NCBI GenBank assembly: GCA_040954595.2
Contig: CM082585.2
Location: 2,790,001 to 2,854,000, forward strand
Length of the DNA stretch: 64,000 nucleotides
Reading direction: 5' to 3'
Source of the DNA: Balanoglossus misakiensis
Taxonomy: Eukaryota; Hemichordata
In this document: positions 23,197 to 32,765 of the stretch, in pieces
Layout: every line of letters begins with the position of its first letter
How positions within the stretch are numbered: the first letter of the stretch is position 1
The notes under the pieces: generated by a model
The model's database searches: none
What the model saw: the letters and a program-made list of their open reading frames with translations, nothing else
Told to the model about the DNA's origin: nothing
Made by a program: the position numbers and the translations under genes

Positions 23197-23684
23197 GGTT
23201 GAGAAACGAGATGCCGTTTTTTCCTGGGTTGCCTAAATTTGGAATTTTGTTCATGAAAGATATTTTTATGGGGAAAATAACGAATCAACTGAGGTTTACC
23301 TGTTAAACTTTTATCACAAAATGCCCAAATTTTATGAAAATGTTGTTTATGCCAGGTCACTATTATAATATATCTATGGTTATACAGTGTTTTAACTAAG
23401 TTTCTTGTAATCGTGGTTATTACCAAACTTGAATTTCTTTAGCGACTGAATCTCGATCCTGTATTTACCCCTTTAACTAGTTTAGTGATGATAAAAATTT
23501 TAGAAATTACTCTTTGAGCAGTTTCTTGTTTCAAATTTTGTAATATGAATTTACTTTGGAGTTTTATAATTGTTATTTTGTGGGTGAGATTATCTGTATT
23601 GGCGGCCATTTTGAAAAAATGAAAAAATAGTTGCCATGGAAACTCATCAACAGATATTGTGGCTCACTATCTGAATTTGTTTAG

Positions 23685-23998
23685 TTAAGCAATAAAACAC
23701 CCCCAGCCATGGTATATCACGAGATTTTGACCAGTTCACGACATATACGCACGAGCGATAGCGAGTGCGTATATGGAGTTGAACTGGTCAAAATCGAGTG
23801 GTATACCATGGCTGGGGGTGTTTTATTGCTATTATATTATGCCAGTATATTGAAACTTTGCATAAAACATTTTAAAAAGGCATTTTCTTTAACTATGATA
23901 TATGACTGTGGTATATGGCTAATATATCACGGTCACGTGTCGTGTCTCGACCAATCAAATAGCGTGATTTACACCATCAATATACTGGTATAATATAA
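23685..23998. mobile_element. Palindromic insertion: 141-bp hairpin plus inverted-repeat tail
   Basis: Positions 23689-23829 form a long imperfect hairpin with arms of about 65 nt that start gcaataaaacaccccc and end gggggtgttttattgc, loop near gagcgatagc. Next to it, 23830-23852 (tattatattatgccag...) is inverted at 23978-24000 with one mismatch. Compared with copy 1 of the host element (tttag|tacacatt near 15886), the whole block is an insertion. Confidence 0.75.
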
Positions 23999-25703
23999 TA
24001 CACATTAATGCACATAGCCAAGTTTGGTGCTTGTATCACAAAATGCACAATCGATTTGTTATGCCGCTGTACTGTAGACGTTAAACTGTGTTTTATCCTT
24101 TATTCTATATTCAGAACTATTTCGGTGACCACAAATACCCTTTCTATAGTTTCTGGTTTCAAATATCCTAATCTGAAAGTACCTTGGTGTTCTTTAGTCG
24201 TTATTTTGTGTGAAAGATTAATGTAGTGGCGGCCATTTTGAAAAATGGTTGCCATGGCTACCCGTTAACAGATATTAAGTGGCTCGCTATCTGAATTTGC
24301 TTAGTACACAGTAACACACATCTGAGCCAAGTTTGGTGTTTTTATCACAAAATGCACAATCGCGATGAAAATTGGGGTTTGGCCGCTCCACTAATACTAC
24401 ATGCCAAGGGTGACTAGAATTTTTTTTTTTGGGGGGGGGGGAGGGGGCGATGCAATTCTGATACATGTACTTCATGATTTAGAGATCTGGTGAAAATCCT
24501 GTCAACCGAATTACAGGGAAATCAGATTTTCCATGGAAAATCATTTTACCAAAAAATTTCAAAAAGTGTAGAAAATAAATTTGAAACAGAAAGCCTACTC
24601 AAAATCATACCAAAATTTAAATTTTAATGCAGTTGGGCAAGCAATTTGAGAATGAAGAAACTTAGAAATAATTTATAAATTGAAAATAATTTACAAATGC
24701 TGCACACAAACTTACAATCACTACCATATTACTGTACAAGTTAAAAGGACATTGTACCAGCAGAGACATTGCGATCGAGCAATCCCCAAGATATACATGA
24801 CATGGTCTAATTACAAATATTGAATATGTAAAATAAGTACACAACACTTCCAGTCTTTCAGTACAGTCAGCTGCTTGTGAACAATTTGCAGGTAGGTATT
24901 TCATCAAATTTACAGACCAAGTCATGCCTATACAATTCTCCCCTGAAATACGTTTTAAGCTACCCTAAGTGAGTGATGAAAATCTCATACGGTCGACAAT
25001 TTCAAGATGGCCGATTTTTGCCATGTTAAAGAAATGGGAGTTCATATGCTAAAGTGATGATGGGTCATTCTGGAACTTTTTAACAGAAAAAATAACAAAA
25101 TGTGAAAAACAGTTTAATGGGTTTAATATGCTAACTACAGAGACAGACATGTTTGACCAAAGGAAGTCATGAAATACAGTAAACATATCATTTCTTCTAT
25201 CTCTTACTACAGTTGGTTGTGAACTTTTCGCCCAGAATGCAATGGGATTTGACCCCCTAGCGCAAAGTGAAAACCTATTTAAAGCAGCCAGAATTTTCTG
25301 CATAGTATGACGGAAACATTTGTAAAGTCATGGGTAGCATGGGTTGGCAGGTTTATGGGACCCTGCTCATGTTCCCTCGAATAAAACATGATACATGTTT
25401 GGTGACTTATTATTCTGTATTTTGTCATATTTTCAGATAAATCCCTATCAATCAGTCATATTTGTTCGGCCTTGCTATACAGCGAAATATAAATCTTGTT
25501 GACTGAAATTGTTGAGGATAGTGTTACATAAAGGTTACCCATTGGAAAATATTAAAATGATTATTAGTGGTGTCCAACTCTTCATGATAACCAGTTGTGG
25601 CTTGCCACCACCATAATTTTGAAAGGGCGACTTCACTGTTTGATGGGAAAAGGTAGCATTTACAAACAAGCTATGGAGCATGTATACAGCAAGTTGTGCT
25701 TAC

Positions 25704-25776
25704 CGGAAAGCGGTCTTGGATCAGGCCTAGGTATTCTCTCCCTCCTCCGGCATACGTTGAAATGCTGTGTTTAAGA
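25704..25776 (-). other. Exon-like module B1
   Basis: Minus strand, 73 nt, acceptor tatttgattcacag, donor G|gtaagcacaac. Near-identical partner of A1. Confidence 0.45.
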
Positions 25777-26349
25777 CTGTGAATCAAATATATGCATATT
25801 AATAAGTAACCAATCAACCTTGCTTTAGAATTATGTGGGCAATACTAAATAGTGAAAATATGCAAAACATGGTATAATATAGGGTCAGAAAAAATATCCA
25901 GCCTGTTTGTGTCATGATTTACATTTTTATTTCTGACCTAAATTATTGTTTTTGTCACTTTAAACAACATTACTCATTACTGTCCTTCATAAGTCTAATA
26001 TGATAATAGACTTCTTAGCCAGTTTGATTAAGCATGGTGTTGGACTAGCGCATGTTCAGCCAAAGCTACAGTATCTCCCTGTGTATTGGTATGGGAGTAA
26101 TTTTAGCTATATGTTTAAAGAAATGCATCCAAATGTATTCTATGCTCCATGTGAAGATTTGAACTTGTGAGTTGTCCATTTAATTCATGTCATCACTACC
26201 ATATCACAGGCAATCAAGGCCAGAATTCGAAGGGGAAAAAACAAGTATTGAAAGCTGGAATGTGTAAATTAGTTCGTAGACATACATTGCTTCCTATTGT
26301 ACCGTTTGCAACGCGTGATAAAAGCAAATATATAGCAAGTCATGCTTAC

Positions 26350-26424
26350 CATTGAGCGGTCTTAAACTCGCCTCGGACGAGGAAGAGAATCCCGAGTTGA
26401 AACGCAGACATTTTCAGGCAGCAT
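26350..26424 (-). other. Exon-like module B2
   Basis: Minus strand, 75 nt. TACTAAC lies upstream of a tatttgattcacag acceptor; donor G|gtaagcatgac. One frame contains MSAFQLGILFLVRGEFKTAQ, reminiscent of a short signal peptide, but the frame is not shared by D2. Confidence 0.45.
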
Positions 26425-26480
26425 CTGTGAATCAAATAGACATAGAAGTTAGTAACCAGTCATAGTAGCTCTGCGTGGCA

Positions 26481-26620
26481 GGGCTGCGTGTTAACAGCTA
26501 TGCCATAGCTGACACTGGTAGCTTATAACAGTCTCGATGGTGCCGAAAATCTCCCCAACAACAAAACTAATTCTGGTCAGTTTATTCGCTATCGCTTTGC
26601 CTTAAAAGTTATACTGTAGT
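26481..26620. other. Short intergenic stretch
   Basis: Nothing recognisable between unit B and the foldback element. Confidence 0.4.
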
Positions 26621-26627
26621 GTGTTAC

Positions 26628-27050
26628 CACAGGGGGCTCTCCCTCCGCGATTTTATTGTTTGTTTGTTTGTTGTTGTTGTTGTTGTTGTTGTTGATGATT
26701 GGCATTATAAACAAATACATATTTCTTTATTAATAAATATGGTTTGTTGACATGTAAGTGTTAGGGAAAATTCAACGGTTAGCATTAGTGTTGGCACTTT
26801 TTTCGATCCACGGCCCCGGGCATCACTAAGCCACGAAGAGAGGGTGATGCTGGCCGTGGATCGCAATAATGCCAACACTAATACTAACAGTTGAATATAC
26901 CATAACCTGTCAAATATACCCTAATAACCTAACCCTTACATGTCAACAAACCATATTTATTGACAAAGAAATATGTATTTGTTTATAATGCCAATCAACA
27001 ACAACAACAAACAAACACACAATAAAATTGCGGAGGGAGAGCCCCCTGTG
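26628..27050. mobile_element. 423-bp foldback element with 7-bp target duplication
   Basis: The two arms are inverted over about 150-180 bp, starting cacagggggctctccctccg and ending with its complement. GTGTTAC flanks both sides (26621-26627, 27051-27057). The centre contains a second hairpin around cgatccacggcc/ggccgtggatcg, and the arms contain (TTG)n. There is no coding capacity. The CA...TG ends and a 7-8-bp duplication are hAT- or P-like, but the superfamily is not certain. Confidence 0.85.
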
Positions 27051-27295
27051 GTGTTACGGTACCACCTGCCCCACAATGACAAAGCTGACTCGAGGCCACG
27101 AACGACGTACAATTTACTCGCACGGTGTAAAACAACGCATGAATTCCATGCGACTGTGAGTTTACTGTTCGGCGCTGTAACGCTTCCCAAAGTCAGAATT
27201 TCGATGTTGGGAAGACACTGTCGCCCTACCACTACCAGTTTTTGCAAGAAGGAGTGTACATGTACTTGTAAAATAACATTAAATGCCATGCTTAC

Positions 27296-27410
27296 CAGAG
27301 AAACGACTTCATCAAGCATGGAGGCGACCGGGACCTCCATGCTTGATGAACGTCGAAGCTGCAATGATTTTTCAAATGCAATGGTCAGCGGTACGAGAAC
27401 GAGGCAGCAC
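27296..27410 (-). other. Exon-like module C
   Basis: Minus strand, 115 nt, preceded by gtaactaatttgcataa...gacgagcag and followed by G|gtaagcatggc. It contains a perfect 17-bp inverted repeat (27308-27324 with 27334-27350, 9-nt loop). The upstream flank resembles the branch-point region of D2. Open frames on both strands across it run into the foldback element and are not trusted. Confidence 0.35.
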
Positions 27411-28043
27411 CTGCTCGTCAATTATGCAAATTAGTTACTACTCAATCAGAATCTTGCTTTCGCATTCTAATTAGTCAAAGTATGCAGTGCAACGTTTGTG
27501 TGCGGGTGGAGAATGCGCCTCGCCAACTGATGAATTCTCTGTCACGGCGTTCTTTGGAAGTGCGATTATGTAACCGATTATCTCATTAGGGACATAGATA
27601 ATATATTTTGTCTTCTTCAATTTGTTTGTACTACGAAAACAATTGCGAAACGAATAGCAAGCGCTTACGCTATGAAACGTAAATAAATATCAGTCATGGC
27701 CATGTAGAAACGGAACGTCAATCCGCATTTGTCAAAAAATAATAGAAAAGACAAAGAAGCTGAGGGGAATGACCTCTCCGTTCTGACCTATCTGGGGAAG
27801 GCCTATTGCAATACGCAATATGTCAGATCATGCTACCATCCGCCATTCTGATTGGACGAGAGCTCAATCCATCGATACGAAAGTACTCAATAGAGCACTG
27901 CTGAAACTGGCCCTGAACTAATCGCATGCAACAGGGAAAACGCGACCTTTCAAATCAAATAAATACAAAAAATACAGCCAATGAATTTACGGCCGGCCGG
28001 TTTATTTCTTAACTGCTCTATAGGAATTGTTGTCACTGCCATG
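27411..28043. other. Stretch with no supported gene
   Basis: CpG content is higher than in the modular repeats and it may be unique sequence. No repeat or exon identified. Confidence 0.4.
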
Positions 28044-28183
28044 GACCACTTCGCGGATAGCATAACACAGGGTGTTGTGGGATAGTTTGCGTTCTGAGCG
28101 CGTGCGTTAGCCATGCAGTAGACGCTATGTTGAACGCAAATTATACCATCATGCATTGCAGATACCCTATCCGCGTAGTGGTC
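28044..28183. mobile_element. 140-bp MITE-like TIR element
   Basis: Termini gaccacttcgcggatag and ctatccgcgtagtggtc are inverted with one mismatch. The interior is CpG-rich and non-coding. The target duplication is unclear (catg left, tatg right). Confidence 0.7.
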
Positions 28184-29783
28184 TATGCACGATGCATGTC
28201 TTGTCAGTGCGCACTCGACAAATTGGACCGTTTCTATAAAAAAATATGAACTGTGACTTTTGATTTTATTGAGAAATGTCTCTCGAATTAAACCATGTAA
28301 CGTAAATCAAGGAAATGTATTCTGCTAAAGTTGCTCCTGACGGGTTCGCTGAAACATTGTGTTATTGGTAAAATACGTCAAGTGTAAAATATTGAGTTAC
28401 CTAATATGATAAAATATCAGATTTATGTGTTTAATCAAGATAGGCCTCTCTTCATATGTTTCATTTATTTGGTTTGAATAAAAGTTATCTGATTCAGTTT
28501 CATGAAGTATACACGGATTAAATGTTTATCCACTGTAGTGCCACTGAAATGGCTTTCACGTTTGAGACTTCGGGCGGTAATCTTATATTTACTTTCTTCA
28601 TTTCTATTGGAGTAGACTACACCGGGGTCGACCTAAAATATCTATAAGCAATGCGCAAAGGGAGTATTTCAGCCGTGATGACCGGACGATGTCGGACAAA
28701 GTCTACAACTTAATACACGATCACCTCCAATTTGCATATGTCCATAAATGGCTAAACTTGCGTATCCTAGTGTTCTAAAGAACAAATGGTGGCGCTCTTA
28801 TTGTCGCGTGTGCCACCTCCTGAATATTTGTGATTGGCTGTATCTCAATTTGCCATGGTAACTGTAGCTAAATTTGCATAGGTTACCGTATACCTTTAAG
28901 GCACGTCAAGCGTATGTCCTTGTTGGGCTGTCTGACAGGAACGAATCGAGACCCACCGCACAGTCACGCAATAATGAAATCCACATCGCCAAAAACGATG
29001 TTTCACTAGACTCGGGTACATGCAACTATCTCATGCCATTTACAGAATTGAACACCCCAGGCAATGTTACGTGTTGCTCCATGACTGTTGCTCCATGACC
29101 AACCAAACAGCAAACAACAAACTCATGTCCAAACCAATGACGGTCGCAACTCATTGCATTAAACAATATAGATGGGGATCCCAAAGAATAATTCAAATAT
29201 ATTTGCAGAATTGCCACGCAAGTCGAGCATATTGTCCAAATTTAAGCACTCTGCAACTGAAACATAAAACCCAAGCTTTTTACAATACAGGAATTAAAAA
29301 TTCTGATTGAATTAATGCCAACATAAAACGAAAAAAGACAACTCACAAAATGTATATGTAGTGTTTCATGTAGTGTTTTGATCTCAAGAAGACATGAAAA
29401 AATCGTCGGGGGAAAAGCAGGTGAGAACACCACCTCATTTTTGGGATATGAAATAAAAGTCTATTTTACGGAGACACCTGGTAAAAAGTCCACCCTAGTC
29501 TCAATTTTCCAGACCCCTCTGGGATAGTCGAGTAGTCCATCCCCATGAAACTGCATATTTTAAAATAGCCAAAATGAGTCAATGGGGCATTTTTTCATCC
29601 TACCTCAACCTTGCTAAGAGTTTCCGTGCCAGTCACCTGCAAAAATTAAATTTACCACGGACAAATTGAAATACAGCCAATCGAAAAAAGTGCGCCACCA
29701 CATGGTCATTTGAAGACTTTGATGCTCTCTTCTGGCCGTAACCGCATGTGATCCGGAATAAAATTGAGCCTTGATCGCGTTTT
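28184..29783. other. Stretch with no supported gene
   Basis: Apparently unique sequence; only short unconvincing open frames on both strands. Confidence 0.4.
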
Positions 29784-30044
29784 TTATTTTATTTTCACCA
29801 CCAACGAAAATCTACGACGGCCCAACCGCAGATTATTGCTGCTCCATACAACAACCGGCTTATACTGTACATAAGTTTTGTGTTCTGGTGGCATTTGCGG
29901 GTCTGAGACGTCATTTCTAGAAGGCCCTATTCGTTTTATACCAATAACTTTTACCACCCATGCTGGATTTTTTACGTTTTCTTTGACGACGCTTGACCCT
30001 TTTCTTGCTTTGTTGTAGTCTTGGTTACCCAGATGCCTTTGCAA
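29784..30044 (-). other. Candidate first exon, 86 codons, basic
   Basis: An 86-codon minus-strand frame starts with ATG inside a 36-bp palindrome and is rich in lysine, arginine and valine. It could be an initial exon ending at a gtg|gtgaaa site near its 3' end. No domain recognised, no copy elsewhere in the window, and no splice partner seen. Chance is a real possibility. Confidence 0.2.
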
Positions 30045-30059
30045 AGGCGAATGGGTAAC
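30024..30059. repeat. 36-bp near-perfect palindrome
   Basis: gttaccca...tgcctttgcaaaggc...tgggtaac pairs end to end with two mismatches and no loop. Confidence 0.7.
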
Positions 30060-30205
30060 AGAGACCAGCTTTGTTGTTGGTAGTTTGTTTGTTCGTAACG
30101 TCTGTAACTGGGATTCTTCACTTGTGGAATATACTGCTTATTTCTTGTGTATCTGCATTTTGTTGATGCTGTCGCTCCTCTGGCAGTGAAGCAAGGGTGC
30201 TAGCT

Positions 30206-30459
30206 GGGACTGTTCGGGATTTACTTCCGGGGGCGGAGGATTTTCAGGAGGGACCGCCCATTTTCTCCAAGAACAATTTAGGGAGGAATAGACATAAAAA
30301 TCACAATCCTTTTGGGGGGACCATGGAAAAACCCCAGGAAACTAAGGGGTACAACAGATTTCCTCCACAATTTACTGGGGTACGTCCATGGAAAAAACAA
30401 TCACCAGGAAAATAAAAAATCCTCCGGCCCCACCCTGGTAGTTAAATCTGAACAGTCCC
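30206..30459. mobile_element. Diverged short G-tract TIR element
   Basis: Ends gggactgttc and gaacagtccc are inverted, with G-rich subterminal sequence, resembling the 37302-38075 element (gggaccgttc...gaacggtccc). The 890-bp tandem duplication begins inside it, so its right half recurs at 31212-31349. Confidence 0.55.
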
Positions 30460-30636
30460 TAACTTTTGTTTGTTTGTTTGCTTGTTTATTTGTCTGTCTG
30501 TTTGTGTATTCTATATTATGTTATATGAAGCTTCTGCTACATTTTGCATTTCCTTTTGCATAAACAATGACTAAACCGACTGGAGCGCGTTTGGGCGCAG
30601 GATAGATTTAAGAGTTAATCCATCTGTGTTTACCGG

Positions 30637-30900
30637 CTAAAACCGTTCGATTTTTGCAACAAGTGAGACCGTAGTAGTAATCCGAAGGCCAGTCAGTGCA
30701 TGTTTGCATGACTGGCGTGTAGTGATACCTACCACAAAATGGTATCGCCCAAATAATGTTTGCCGGAATTTATAAGCCTGGCGCTCTCCTAACAAGTCGT
30801 CATGTTCGCCCTCGTAGTCATGCTGCCAGTCGGGGAAAATGACGTACTTCATGTAAAAGTTTATAAAAAATAAACCAAATTTCACTGCCATGTATCCCAA
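30637..30900 (-). other. Candidate exon with aromatic/acidic open frame (unit 1)
   Basis: An 87-codon minus-strand frame with a hydrophobic start (KFGLFFINFYMKYVIF) followed by a hydrophilic stretch (DWQHDYEGEHDDLLGERQ). A possible donor ttgtg|gtaggt lies within it, so the real exon might end near 30735. It is open in both duplication units, but they are too similar for that to be independent evidence. Family not recognised. Confidence 0.3.
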
Positions 30901-30961
30901 AACAATTTATGTGACAGATTTTTAAAAAGAACACTAACTTCGGCTAAGGAATGTCAAGTCA

Positions 30962-31204
30962 TAGCTCCGCGTTCAGGTCTGTGTGTTCCCGACGCACCAC
31001 AGCCCTGCATAAGGCCCCATAGACAAAACTGGTGCGCCCTCGGTCCGGACCCGGACGCCCGACCGCAGCTTTTTCTGTCGAAATTCGTTTTTATCGAAGC
31101 AAAATCCTTTCCCTTACTACTTCAACCGACCCCAAATATGATGCGTTTAACTTCTTCTAACGTCCATGTAACGCCGGGAACACACAGACCTGCACGCAGA
31201 GCTA
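30962..31204. mobile_element. 243-bp TIR element with 9-bp target duplication, copy in unit 1
   Basis: Inverted ends of about 32 bp share caggtctgtgtgttcccg. GTCAAGTCA flanks both sides (30953-30961, 31205-31213). A 9-bp duplication is typical of Mutator-like elements. There is no coding sequence. Confidence 0.75.
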
Positions 31205-31526
31205 GTCAAGTCATGGAAAAACCCCAGGAAACTAAGGGGTACAACAGATTTCCTCCACAATTTACTGGGGTACGTCCATGGAAAAAACAATCACCAGGAA
31301 AATAAAAAATCCTCCGGCCCCACCCTGGAAGTTAAATCTGAACAGTCCCTAACTTTTGTTTGTTTGTTTGCTTGTTTATTTGTCTGTCTGTTTGTGTATT
31401 CTATATTATGTTATATGAAGCTTCTGCTACATTTTGCATTTCCTTTTGCATAAACAATGACTAAACCGACTGGAGCGCGTTTGGGCGCAGGATAGATTTA
31501 AGAGTTAATCCATCTGTGTTTACCGG

Positions 31527-31790
31527 CTAAAACCGTTCGATTTTTGCAACAAGTGAGACCGTAGTAGTAATCCGAAGGCCAGTCAGTGCATGTTTGCATG
31601 ACTGGCGTGTAGTGATACCTACCACAAAATGGTATCGCCCAAATAATGTTTGCCGGAATTTATAAGCCTGGCGCTCTCCTAACAAGTCGTCATGTTCGCC
31701 CTCGTAGTCATGCTGCCAGTCGGGGAAAATGACGTACTTCATGTAAAAGTTTATAAAAAATAAACCAAATTTCACTGCCATGTATCCCAA
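31527..31790 (-). other. Candidate exon, duplicate in unit 2
   Basis: Same frame as at 30637-30900, copied by the 890-bp tandem duplication. Confidence 0.3.
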
Positions 31791-31851
31791 AACAATTTAT
31801 GTGACAGATTTTTAAAAAGAACACTAACTTCGGCTAAGGAATGTCAAGTCA

Positions 31852-32094
31852 TAGCTCCGCGTTCAGGTCTGTGTGTTCCCGACGCACCACAGCCCTGCAT
31901 AAGGCCCCATAGACAAAACTGGTGCGCCCTCGGTCCGGACCCGGACGCCCGACCGCAGCTTTTTCTGTCGAAATTCGTTTTTATCGAAGCAAAATCCTTT
32001 CCCTTACTACTTCAACCGACCCCAAATATGATGCGTTTAACTTCTTCTAACGTCCCCGTAACGCCGGGAACACACAGACCTGCACGCAGAGCTA
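31852..32094. mobile_element. 243-bp TIR element, copy in unit 2
   Basis: Carried along by the 890-bp duplication; same ends and GTCAAGTCA flanks (31843-31851, 32095-32103). Confidence 0.75.
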
Positions 32095-32103
32095 GTCAAG
32101 TCA

Positions 32104-32342
32104 GTGCACTGTGCAGTCGGTCGGTACACTCTGCTGGTGTATACAAACGATCGTGGCGACAGAATCTCTCCCTGGGACGGCCTTACACAAATTTAATCGA
32201 TTGTCTAACAATTTTACTGCGACTTGTTGTCACGTCTTATACATTTCGTTGACCGGTGGAATATAGAGGTTCAGTCGTCACGCTGAACTGGCTCGAAACC
32301 ATTCCCCACGCTGATTCGACTCTCGCGCCCGGGATATATGTC
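32104..32342. other. Short CpG-containing stretch
   Basis: No feature supported. Confidence 0.4.
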
Positions 32343-32765
32343 TGTGGTAGCTCCATGGTAACAACCGCAAGGGGCCAGGTCATGTGATTGTGGGTTGCCT
32401 ATCATTTGCTATAAGGCGCCTTCTGATTGGTTTATATTCCCAGTAAATCTCGTAGAGTTCAGCGGGATCTCCATTGAGAGTTGGTCAGATGTAGTGTGAG
32501 GCGACAGCATAAAAAAACAAGTCGCCGTTCCCTACATCTGATTTTAATCAGATTGTGGTGGCTCCATGGTAACAACCCAAGGGGCTAGGTCATGTGATTG
32601 TGGGATGCCTATCGTTTGCTATAAGGCGCCTTCTGATTGGTTTATTCGCCCAGTAAATCCCGTCGATTTCAACGGGAGCTCCAGTGAGAGTTGGTCAGAT
32701 GTAGTGTGAGGCGACAGCCTAAAAAAACCACGTCGCCGTTCCCTACATCTGATTTTAATCAGATT
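32343..32765. repeat. Two-copy 211-bp tandem repeat with conserved hairpin
   Basis: Units start near ggtagctccatggtaacaac and ggtggctccatggtaacaac, 211 bp apart. Each contains ctataaggcgccttctgatt, a TATA-like word next to an inverted CCAAT. About 65 bp further on is a hairpin with outer arms cagatgtag and ctacatctg and inner arms ggcgac and gtcgcc (32487-32542, 32697-32752). Both arms of the hairpin are kept in the two units. Confidence 0.8.

Larger units (their letters stand above)
21990..24391 (+). mobile_element. TA-target TIR element with TIRs of about 165 bp, copy 2
   Basis: Both ends read gtggagcggccaaaccc outward-in, and each is flanked by TA (21988-21989, 24392-24393). Inverted similarity of about 90% extends roughly 165 bp. 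A second, truncated right-arm copy lies inside the element at about 23440-23684 plus 23999-24053, so the right side is composite: two related right ends in series. It holds the CpG-rich block (about 22550-22760), the conserved open frame ending at 23196, and a 314-bp palindromic insertion (23685-23998). No transposase. It sits inside unit B at a site that unit A has empty. Confidence 0.8.
21530..26480. repeat. Repeat unit B of the long modular family
   Basis: Paralogue of unit A, enlarged by the TIR element at 21990-24391 and by about 215 bp near 25365-25580. It is shortened where it jumps at 25876 past the sequence equivalent to 19090-19716. Order is the same: hairpin (21846), 360-bp block (24945-25310), B1, B2. 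Confidence 0.75.
30322..31211 (+). repeat. 890-bp tandem duplication, unit 1
   Basis: Nearly identical to 31212-32101; I noticed only a couple of base differences (ctggtag/ctggaag; gtccatgta/gtccccgta). The 3' edge coincides with the target duplication of the small TIR element at 30962-31204. The low divergence implies a recent event or a collapsed/expanded assembly. Confidence 0.95.
31212..32101 (+). repeat. 890-bp tandem duplication, unit 2
   Basis: Second copy; it begins catggaaaaacccc directly after gtcaagt, and runs to the same gtcaagtca word followed by different sequence (gtgcact). Confidence 0.95.

Noticed and set aside
26957-27434. Two overlapping open frames of about 150 codons on opposite strands as genes
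   Set aside because: Both run from the arm of a foldback element into unrelated flank, and each is the shadow of the other. No domain.
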